A stretch of DNA of 64,000 nucleotides from Axinella damicornis (Eukaryota > Porifera > Demospongiae > Axinellida > Axinellidae): contig OZ007505.1 in NCBI GenBank assembly GCA_963931865.1, positions 19,051,139 through 19,115,138 on the forward strand. The letters are read 5' to 3'. Under the pieces are notes generated by a model. It was not told the DNA's origin. It saw nothing but the letters and a program-made list of their open reading frames with translations, and searched no databases. This document shows, one piece after another, positions 1 through 10,791 of the stretch (the first letter of the stretch is position 1; every line of letters begins with the position of its first letter). Both the position numbers and the translations under genes were made by a program.

Positions 1-403
1 ACTCAGTTATTACATTTTTTTTGGAAATTCAACACTGTGCTTATGTGCCTATATAGGTATACCTGGAACCTCCGGTAGCTCTATACACCTTCTTCCACCT
101 AGACTTCTCATCGTGTATGCCAATTGCATATGCCAGCACAACTAGCACAACTAGCATTCTTCTGCTATGAAGCAGGGCTCAAGTGTAGTCTCCTGCCTTA
201 AGGCAGTGTTATTCCTATTGGTCATGGATCCCCTCTTGAGGAAGTTGCAACTGTGTAACATTTCAGGAGGATTTCTCCATGCCAATGATATCAGGACTCT
301 GGCAAGCAGTGAAGCATTTCTGGAGGCACAAGTAGCCCTATAGTGAACAGGAATCTCTTAGCAACACCTGCTGTTGAGGAAACACCAAGAAGGAATGGAG
401 AGC
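1..403. repeat. Duplicated P450 downstream flank
   Basis: Positions 1-403 align closely with 23780-24190, which begins about 155 bases after the stop codon of P450 copy B. I see no coding sequence here. By analogy, this stretch is probably the 3' flank of a further P450 copy lying just left of the window; that is inference, because the gene itself is not included. Confidence 0.75.
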
Positions 404-441
404 TTTCTTCCAGTATTTGAGCATCCCGAGGTGAGTCAGTC

Positions 442-613
442 TGTCAGAAGAACCTTGATGACTAGGTATCACGGGTTGGTGTGAGGTGAAGTCTCCCTTT
501 CTGACTCAGCGGCAAGTGGCAGTGGAGCTCCACTGCCACTTGCCGCTGAGTCAGAAAGGGAGACTTCACCTCACACCAACCCGTGATACCTAGTCATCAA
601 GGTTCTTCTGACA
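442..613. repeat. Perfect 172-bp palindrome
   Basis: Two 86-base arms (442-527 and 528-613) are exact reverse complements with no spacer. One arm resembles 32085-32160. The sequence to the right (613-850) matches 31840-32090 in inverted orientation, whereas 870-1330 matches 32230-32770 in direct orientation. The palindrome therefore sits at the edge of an inverted segment within a duplicated flank. Confidence 0.9.
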
Positions 614-744
614 CTCCTTCACCAGACCCAGAGAGGAGACATCATCGCTAGCTGAGTGCCTCCATCACCCCCACCACAGAACGACATGCAGTCATGACAG
701 CGGGCTGATGGGATGCCTGACTTTAATTTAGTCTTGGCGGGAAG

Positions 745-857
745 TAGCCTCGTTCCGGCCAAGGCCTTCTCACCCCAGAATTTGTCACTTGCATTACTAA
801 TGCAGTATAGTACTGCAAGCAACAAATGTTTGGGTGAGATGCCTGGGAATGAGGTTA
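745..857. mobile_element. TAGCCTCG foldback element
   Basis: The ends are inverted (TAGCCTCGTTCC on the left, a GGGAATGAGGTTA type end on the right), with paired inner sequence around the ACTTGCATTACTAATGCAGT region. Flanks 736-744 (GGCGGGAAG) and 858-866 (GACGGGAAG) match at 8 of 9 bases, as expected for a 9-bp target duplication. Confidence 0.75.
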
Positions 858-869
858 GACGGGAAGTGC

Positions 870-1480
870 ATAACTGGGTTGCAGAAACTGAGCAGGTTGA
901 CGAGTCACCATGGTAAGGGACAGCACCCATGTCCAATTGATGTGCGACTTGGACGGCCCTCAACTTCAAGCGTTGTCTGTTCCGAAGCACATGTATTGTG
1001 GACGACCAAAGGGAGAGCTCAATGTTGGCATGGGTCTGCACTTGAGGAGTTGTGATGAGAAGACTTATGGACTAGCATATCAATTGTGCTTAGCTCACCT
1101 TGAGTTGTGAGTGATTTGTTGGCCACCATTGCTTGAGCACTCACTTAGACTGCAGCTCTCAGGACATTTTTGACTACACCATTAACATTGTGATCACCGT
1201 CGTGATTGATGCTTATGTGTCAGCTTGGTGTTGAAAATGAGCCATAGCTTTACCTTTGGCTGGCTTTGTTTGATTGTCATGGATGTCGTGACATCTGAAT
1301 GCATCCACTGACTTGCCTGTTGCTATCTTGCAAGTCAGGGTAAAAATAACAATAAGACCTGCCACTTGCATAAGATCTACCAGTGAGTTGCACCAGCTAC
1401 GGGGAGCGTGTTGAGAATAATAATGGATACATTATATCATTGGTGAACACTGCAGTTTCTTAGCGTGCCATTGTGAAAGT
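870..1480. repeat. Dispersed repeat shared by P450 flanks
   Basis: Parts of this stretch recur at 14100-14650 (upstream of P450 B) and at 32230-32770 (downstream of P450 C). Shared pieces include GAGCACTCACTTAGACTG and the GTCAGGGTAAAAATAACA stretch. There is no sustained coding frame. It is either duplicated flank or an old repeat carried along with the P450 duplications. Confidence 0.6.
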
Positions 1481-2058
1481 TTAGGATTACCCGTCTCATT
1501 AAATGCATAGTGTTATTCTCCCTCAATGAGAAATGTACTTAGCTACTTTCACTAGAGAGTATGCATACTAGTATTTGCTGCATTGTTAATGAAATCTCCT
1601 TCATGATATTGACGTAAGCATTCTCGGGTATTATCATGGCATTGCATAAAGTGTAGTGTTTCCGGACTACGGTAACCACGGAACAAGTTCCTTCTGCAGA
1701 GGAGATTTGGGAGTTCTCCACAGGGCCTGAAGGGAACATTGACCTCTGCACTCTGCAGCAGCAGGCGATAGCCAGCTCCTCCTGCCCGACAATTAATAGT
1801 CAGAAATTTAGATTTTCTGAGAAGTTCTGAAAACACATTTATTTGGCCAAATCTACTCTCGTGGGTGTGGCAAGAGGCTGGCCAGCGAGACTATACCCCT
1901 TCCTAAACCAATTAAGCTGGACGGAGAGAAGTATTGATCGAGAACTAGAAGATCAGCAGGCCATTGCATGTCAAGATGAAGTATGGTGACGTGGCCAGAC
2001 CCTCCACTCCGATCGAGCACGCAGGAGGCGGCGCAATTGAACATCATGCACATACAGT

Positions 2059-2190
2059 ACTCTCAAGCGATAATCTCAAGCATACAAACAATACCCTGAA
2101 GCATGCTCTCAAACATGCAAACAATACTCTCAAGCTTGCAAACAATACTCTCAAGCTTGCAAACAATACTCTCAAGCTTGCAAACACCAC
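2059..2190. repeat. 21-bp minisatellite upstream of P450 A
   Basis: A tandem array has a 21-base unit containing CTCAAGCTTGCAAACAATA. Three copies at the right are near-identical and two to three copies at the left are degenerate. It ends about 70 bases before a TATA box and about 145 bases before the P450 A start codon. I did not see it in front of copies B or C. Confidence 0.85.
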
Positions 2191-2259
2191 TTTCCCAAGC
2201 AGACAAGCACCATTCTCATGCTAGCTCCAATGATTAACAAATTCATCGCAAGAGCTGCT

Positions 2260-2267
2260 TATATAAA
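2260..2267 (+). promoter_or_regulatory. TATA box of P450 A
   Basis: TATATAAA lies 69 bases upstream of the chosen start codon, leaving room for a transcription start near 2290 and a 5' leader of about 45 bases. Copies A, B and C share the leader end CTCTGAAG or a close variant directly before the ATG. Confidence 0.6.
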
Positions 2268-2335
2268 TAAATCAACTGCGCGAGTCGATCTGTTGTTGCG
2301 AAGTTGAAATTCGGTTAGCAGATCAAACTCTGAAG

Positions 2336-5300
2336 ATGCAGCTTGGTCTATTTTTGTTGTACAGTGCTGGTGGGTTGGTGGGGTTGCTGTTTGCAGCGTT
2401 CCTGGTGCTCACCGTCTACATCTACTACATTCACTGGAAGTACTCGCACATCCCCTCACCAAAGTTGCCAAGGTATAAGCTTAGCTATACATGTGTATGA
2501 TAGAAGGGGGGAGTGGTGACGATAAATATGTTTAACTTATAGTTTATACTGTTCTCTCAAAGCTTCTACCTTGGACATGTCCCACATATGTTGAGGCTAT
2601 ACAAGGACAGTGGAAATGATGAACTCCCCATATCAGATATATTTCACTGGTGGTGAGTATATGCACCTCTAATTGTATACCATTTGCACTGGCAGCAGAA
2701 TAAAAAAGACATGTCTGCAATTGCCATATATACATTCCTATATACACTGTTATGCATAAACCAGGCATCAATCTCTTATGCTGCAGGTGTACTACTTAAA
2801 TACCATGCATGCACATGGATGTATATGCTGGAAATGTCTAAATGTTCCAGGCACCCACTTGCAGTAGAATACAGCATCTCCACCCGTACATGTACAGGGT
2901 TTTTCGGAATCCTTGCAACACTACACTAAAATGCTTGCGTAGACCATTCCATACTATGGAGCGCAGGCAGGGCTATACAACTGTACTTAAGCACTGAACG
3001 TTGGCCTTTAATTAAGTTACTGTACTAGGGTTTCACACAGATGAAGTTTCGACCACAAAATTAATTGTCCACTTAACGCAACCAGCTGTGGCTGTTGCAA
3101 GGGTTTGGAAAAGCCCTGTACATAAAGGTTATCATATCATGTTGCTTGCATAAGCCATGCGGGAGGCTATGAGTCTGGCGTCACAAGGCATTTACGTACC
3201 TATTAATATAAGCATCTCCAATTTCAGATCAGATTTCACAAAACAAGGAGCAAAATTAGGTTACATTTCAGACGCCCTTCCAGCATTCCTATAGCTCCTC
3301 CTAGGTAACTACTTCAGACTAAGAATTTCAACCTTAACCCTTTACAGACCAATGATGCCATATGGCATCATGAGACTTCATGATGTCACATCCGGCAATC
3401 TCCTTGGGAGATAGGCTCTGCGTCAGCAGAAAGGGCGGGACAAGGGGAGGTGGGTGGGTACACTCGAAGGGTGCAACCACATGGCCGCGTCTGGGCTCAG
3501 CTTTGAGCAGCCCTTGGTTGGAGCCGGGTAGGCCATTTCTCGGGTTTTAAATAAATAGGCCTAGAAACAGTGGTCTCACCTTGCAGAGTCTCAAATTCCA
3601 GTGTTCAAGGCTGATTTCAAGGCTAATTTTTCTGCTAGAGTGAGTTACCATTGCCTGAGCATCTTGATCGCGTACACGTCAAAAAGTGGATGTGTGCAGT
3701 TCTGTGTGAAGTTTTGAGCGTGAAAACCGATGGGAACCTTATCTAGGGTATGTTTAAGTAAATTACAAGCTAAAAAACTGACCTCCATAATCTGTGGATG
3801 GTAACTTAACAGGCTATATGGTTTCATTTCAGAGATAGTATTATGAGGATAAGGTAGGCTGCACCTGTGTGCACATTCTTTGTTTATCCACCACTGTGGC
3901 AGAGGCACCGAGATTCAAGCGAGGTAACCAGAGCCTGGTTAAGGATGCGGGTACCCATGTCTCGTCATGCAACATGTCTTGAAAGACCACAGTACACTAG
4001 TTACAAAACACTACTGAAACAAGCAAATCAAAGATGGCACAGAAAGCTACAATAGAAGACTGCCTCAGGCTAAAAGTATGCAAACACTAATTAACAAGTT
4101 ACAAGTGTTAAGAGTATAACTGTACATAGATATATAGGAGGAAGGAAAGTTGCAGTGACACTGGACATAAATGAATGGCCCAAATAAGCCTAGGAGATGA
4201 GTATATTGCCAAGGTTGCTGTATAGCTAACAATTTGTGTGACCACCTAATCATAAGCTTGGTCGGGAAACGTGTGGAGACCTTCTTACGTTTAAGATAAG
4301 TTAAAAGTTAACTTGAAATGACCATCTGCTCAAACAGTAGCTAGTGCATGAATAGCATCGATGAATCGCTTCCAGCTGCAGCTGAACATAATCATAGTGT
4401 GTTTGGCATCTAGCTAGTTAGTTCATGATCATCTGCATAGTGTACCAGTCTCGGACCACTGGATACCATTGCAAATATCAGTCAGGACACCAATCCTGTC
4501 ATACATCATGCAGACAAGACTTGTGTCATAGATTTGCCGCCCACCTCATGCATGAACCATCCCATGAACCATGCTAACTGTTAGCATCTGACATTGTTAT
4601 TGCAGAGGCATAACACTGGAGGAAGAGTCTGTATACTTACTCAGTCTTACTGCTACACATTATACCAGCTACTTGCACATGCAGGCATCAAGAGGTTGGA
4701 AGTCCTGTCTTTGTTGTCTTTTTCGGCTGGAGAGTGATGGTTGTTACCCTGGACCCAGAGGATATCAAGGTATACTACATTTGTCCATTCACTCTGTTCT
4801 TCTTGAGATCATATTCACTATGCAGGATATCGTGCAACAACCAAAGAACAACAAGCCTGAATCCTTTATGTGGTTCTTTAGGAACCTGTTTGGAGAAAGG
4901 TATGATCTCATTTGGTAATCTCTTTGACCTGTTTTTGTGTGTATTGATGATGGGGTCATGCAGAGTGTGGGGTCAGCTTTGGAAAAGGTGCAAATCTGTT
5001 GCATATTGAATTGTTTGGTACATGTATTATCAAGGAGAGGGAGTAGTTTGGCAGTAAGATTTGGTAACCTTGTGTAGCTACGTAGACTTTGATGGATAAT
5101 GCCCATGTAAATGTCTTTTTTGGAACCGGAGGTCTAGCTAATTTAACCCTTTAACCACTGAATTCTTCCCACCAAGACAACACATTTTCATGTATTCAGC
5201 GCACACCACTTTCGTAGGTACTCCTCTCCCACAGCATTCGCTCCTCAGCGGCCAAACTTGGTGGGGCCTGCGCACATGGAGAGACCCCTCTGGAAATACC

Positions 5301-8300
5301 GTTACTGATATTCATGACCCCCCACAAGCCCAGCAATCGGAGGTCAAAGGTGGATGTCAGCCAAATTTTCGCCCAGCATTTTTTCCTTAAACTTGGGCCA
5401 GATCTGACTGATGGCACACCTTACACCTCCAATTTGCATGTTTTCTTGAGGCCCTGGGTGGGGTCTATGAATTTCACTAAAATCAAAAATCCTTGGGCCA
5501 ATGAATCTCACTAAAAACAAAAAACGCTCACGACATGCAAAGGGGGGGGACGCCGAAATCTGACCACATTTTTGGGTCCGTCCCTCAAAAATGTCCCTAG
5601 TCTCTTTTTGGGCTGACGAGAAGCCCTATGAGTGCATAGGGTCAAAATGACATCTGTAGTCGTCAATGGGGCTTAAAGGGTTAATTAATTAACTGTCTGT
5701 CACGTTGTCATTATGCACAGATTTCTTGGAAACGGTTTGTTCAGCATCTCTGACTGTGAGGCTTGGAAACTAAGAAGAAAAGTCTATGACCCTGCATTTA
5801 ACAGAAGGTAACTGCTCCATTCCATTACTTTAACAGCTAGTAACACGACTCCAAATATAATATGATTGTGGGACATTCCTCCCTGTACAGTTATCTGAAG
5901 AGCTTGGTGCCTTCATTCAATGAGTGTGCTGATAAATTCATAGAAGGGCTGAGGCCACTGGCTGATGGTAAAACAACAGTGCCAATGAAGGAGCACTTGG
6001 CCGAGGTCACTCAGGATGTGATCAGCAAGGTGGGCTGCACACTGCAGTAAAGTTCTCTTTGAATATTGATCAATCTACAAAAGAATTCACAGTGGTAGAT
6101 TTAAATAGTAGTACACTGCCCGTTAACTGATTTATTACATACCTGTAGGTTGCCTTTGCATCGGACTTCACACAGACGTGGGATGACAAGTCACTGGGCC
6201 TGAAGAGAGCTAAGGGAACTGGCAAACTGACATTTCTCATTGCCAACAACCTGAAGGGATTCGAGAAGGCCTTTCGATCTGCCATCCCTTCATTTTACCC
6301 AGTGAGAGGCACAAGTTATCAAGGAATTATTGATTACAACTGTCAATATGCATGTGAATTTGATTCTAACTCCTAAATAGGCCAAATGATGTAGAAACAA
6401 AGCTAAGGACACCATATTCAGTTCTAGTCTCGCAAGCCAGCCTCTTTTTCTACGAGGGGGCGCGCGCGGAGGGGGGAGGGAAAAAGAGTCTGGTGACTTA
6501 AGCCAACATTTCGTTTTCTCTGCCGGAATGTGGGTAGAGCCAATGAGATTGCAGCAGTCACATGATTTTCATAGCGGAATTCAGAGACAGTGCGTGCGAT
6601 TGCCATCGCTGCAAAACGCAACTAGGCTATCCAAGGTTGTGCCCCAAAGCAAGAATTAGCAGTGAAGAACTCCTTCAGCGGACGGGATGTACTCGTGAGT
6701 CTTCTAACGGGTACTGGAAAATCGCCTTGTTACTACGTATATATACTGCTGAAGGCTTTTCCGTGGCTCACCTTCCAACGGTTACTACTCTCCAGAGCTT
6801 CGCGAGCCTCCTCCAACTCGATTCGCAGTTGCACATTTGAAAGTTGTGGGCGATAATTGGATAGCTATCATGTGACTTTTTCATTTGCTACAGTTGATTG
6901 CATTCCACAGTCGAACCGCACCCGTACATTTCCGTTGCGATTTATTTTGAGCGGAAGTGGGAGTTACCCTACAAAATGGCCGACTTTTGGAGCACGTGGA
7001 CCCGTTGAGAAAAAATGGCTAGGCAGCTGTCAGAGAGCTGGAGTGCTAGGATTTGACTGTTTAAAACGGTTTAAAAGTGGTACAAGATACTGTTTTTGTC
7101 GTTTAATGTAGAATTTGCAAGACTTCTGAAGTGTTATTCGTCAAAATAGTTGGCTGGCAGTCGGTCAAGGTGAACCCCAGCTACTACATCGTGGCGCCTA
7201 TACCTGCACTGGTGAGTGGGACAGTAAAATTTGTACTGTTGGGGTAAAGTACAATAAGTATTCTAGGGTTTGGGGTGGATATAAACATCATAGCCCTGCA
7301 AAAACAGCAGTGTGCAGACACAGTTTAAGGCTGTGTTAGGACCGGCACATGTAGCTAAATTTAGGTTGCTAACATCCACTGGTTTGGGGTTTTGTTCATG
7401 CAAATTATGCAAATTGTGCTGAGTCAATTTCTTGGTAACAGCTACACAATGACTTGTAGTGCAAGACAGCGTGTCTAGTTATTATTTAAAGCGTATAAAT
7501 ATATCAGATCATCGCAAGTCTGTTATAGCCACACCCTGACTTCTTGTGACATTGTCTCTTTTTACAGGAACAACCTCTCGTGAAGAAATCAATTGTGAGC
7601 TTGACCCTCTGCTGTACTTCATCCGACTCCCAGTCAAATTCATGCATTTGTAACTGAGGTGGGCCTGAAGGTAGATGATGAGCTGATGCAGTAGCCACTG
7701 AGAGGTGAATATGATGGTGCTGTCACCCACTTCAAGGTGCAGCGGACCAGTTGTACTCGCTGCAGATGGATAGGCCTTTTTGAAGACTTGGCAAACTACT
7801 GGCAGGAGGACTGCGCGTTGGTGGAGAAGTTCATCTGCGACAAACAGTGCCGTCTTCAGGACTGCCCCTGTGAGTTCGTCGGTCTCATCTTCCAATCTTG
7901 CATTCCAGATGTCACTGGATGTAAACTCACTTTCGATTTGTTCTAGTACCACTAAATGGAGCTTGTAGCAGACAGAACAGATGTAGTCGTCTGGTTGTAT
8001 AGTGCCCTCAAACCCAGTTGTTTCATTGAGATATTCGGTGGGGATCAGGGCTGTGTCTGCTAAACGGATTTCGAAATTTAGGCTTAGCCCCACATGCACA
8101 TGGTTGTGGTGCAGTAAATGTCCTGTAGAGCCACTGGGTCACCATTCACTTTTTTGCCGACGCAATCCCCTTTTTTGCCTTGACCTGCGAACCAACAACC
8201 AACCATGACGTCATAATGACGTGTGCGTAGTATACGGAGGTATACGGTCCAAGAAATAAGATATACGGAGGTGCACGAGTAATGGACACGTGCAATAAAG

Positions 8301-10757
8301 GTTGATGAGCGCGTTGACGATCCGAGGCCGTGGAAGAAGCGCGTCCTCCTACCAAGAAGCTCTGCAGTTGTGGGGCAGATCTCTCATCACTGAGCGTATA
8401 TCACGTCAGAAAACACTTGGCTGGGTCGAATCACTTGAAAGTACAGGCAGCGAGTGGGCTGCGGGCGCCCACGTCCACCAAGAGGACGCCTGTGGTGCAG
8501 CGCCCTTGCGCAGAGCTGAAATTGAGATAGCGAGAGGGCCTAGGGGGGATAGGGAGGCGGTTTTGACGGCATAAAAGGCTAGAATCCCTGCAAGTACCAA
8601 ATTGCCATTCTGAGTACTTTTTTGCCTGAGGGGAGAAACAACCAACCAACTAAAGTGGCATTGCGTCTGGCAATTTGGTAACTGTTGCCTGTGTGTAGAG
8701 CTAGCTCTTGATAATGTTGTTGACAGACAACAAAAGGCTGGTCAGATGTTGACTGTACGTTTATTGCTGCTCAAATTGGTTGGAAGGATAGTGTGATGAG
8801 TTTCTCCTGAAGGGATGTTACCTGACAGTCTGGGTGTATGCAGCGCCCGACTCCCACCTTGGTTGTTGCTCTCATCCTTTTCCACTTTGGGATGTAATTG
8901 TAGTCTGAGAGGTGTCGCTTGACCTCCAGGTGATCAGCCCTGCATATGCAGCTGTCAGGTAGCACCTCCTTCTCATAGTGTCGTATTAGGAAAGCTTTTT
9001 CACTTACATTCCATGAAGCAAAGTGTGCGAAGTATGCTTCGGACCTACCACATAGTATACAGGGAGTGCACTGTCGATCAGGGTGGTAGTGTCTTGGTCT
9101 TTGGGTTGACATTGTATTCTCCTATAGCATGAGAACAGCTGCTTAAATTTCATGTATAATTGTTACGTGTGGCAAAAATGTTTGCCTGCATTTGTTGGTA
9201 CGTATGACAAGAAAATTGACCTTTTCCCAGACAGCCTATGTCAAGTGTGGACTGAACTTGTGGACTCATGGAGTCATACTGCACATGCAACATTTTAATG
9301 AGATTCATCGACCCCAGGTTTTGCTTTTAATGAGATTCATAGACCCCACCGAGGGCCTCAACCAGTATATTGTATACTGTCTTGGAGTTGTGAAATCCAG
9401 CAAGCCTTGTGCCATAAAACCTATTGTATATAAGAAGCGCTGTGAACCCATGAAAGTAGTGTGTGAGGCAGCAAGAGTCCAAGAGTCCATGAGTCGGCAG
9501 TCTGCTTTACATTAGGCCTCTCCAGCCCTTATGTGTCCTTGCAACAAGTTTGGGGTTACCCCCAGTGTTTGTAATTTCCTGCTGATTATATAGTGTGTAC
9601 TGGGAAATATCACGAGTCTGTTGCCATATTGTTGCGTGTGCCACAGGTACGAGTGACAATACAGCTACAGACGAGTGATGTTTCCCAGTACACACTATAC
9701 AATACATTTATCATGTTTCCAGACCCTGCGGCTATAGGAACACGTCGACATCTATATTGCGGCACTGCTTGGTAACGGTCGTAGCTTGGCAACAGTAGCG
9801 CCTAACAATCAGAATACTAACGGTAGCGAGCCCTGAGTAAGTTGGCCGCCGTCCCCGGCCCGCTACTGGTATAGCCACACCCAATCCACACCTCTTATAT
9901 AACACAAGGAATTCAAGATGAAGGATATAATACCAGTTGCATGTAAGCGTTGTCAAGATGCTTGCCTAGACCTTACTGCTGGGGTGGGGCAGCGGTCTCT
10001 TAGCAGTCCAGTATTCCAGTTACAATCATGCCAGTGCTTCCCGATATGACGTTGACAAGTTCATTGCTGAACTGGAGGAGCCTAGCGCCTCAACATGTAT
10101 TGTACTGTTATGTGTAGCTACAAGTAGCTGAGCTCGCTTCGCTCACTCAGCTACTTCCCCCTTGTTCGCCTACCGTGCGTAATCCGGCGCCGGACAGCTC
10201 TCTGAAGAGCTGCTTCTCCCCGATTGCATCCCAGCTTCAGCTGCTGCTCACCGCTTTCATGATCAGCTGCTGCTCCCGGTCCGCTTCGACTGCTGCTCCC
10301 CGATTGCGTCCGCTTGAACTGCTGCTCGCCCGATTGCGACTGCTGCTCCCCGATTGCATACTGGATTCCAGCCCATGCCCGGGCCCAATGTTCTCGAACA
10401 TTCTTCGCGGAGTTCGAGGTTCAGTAAATAGAAGGTCGCGCGTCACTATAGTCTAGTCCCGCCCCACGAACATCTCACTTCCGTCACTCACAGACACACA
10501 CACAGACACACAGACACACAGACACGTAAAATCTTAATGTATTGATTGACAACACTATCACTATGCACTGTTTCTTCAACTTCACCTGGGGGAGGGAATT
10601 ACTACAATTACTGTGAGGGAGAGAGTCATGGCTCATTACCACCCTCTGCATGTATGGGATTTAGATACAAGTGGGGATATATTATCGCAGCCATGGTATT
10701 GTTTGGAAGGGTTAACTAATTTCCGGGAAGAGACACAAAATGTAACTCCTCCTCCCC

Positions 10758-10791
<34 letters not shown>

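Noticed and set aside
619..1041. 140-codon minus-strand frame
   Set aside because: It lies in a duplicated non-coding flank with a foldback element; no family similarity and not conserved in the copy at 31840-32770.
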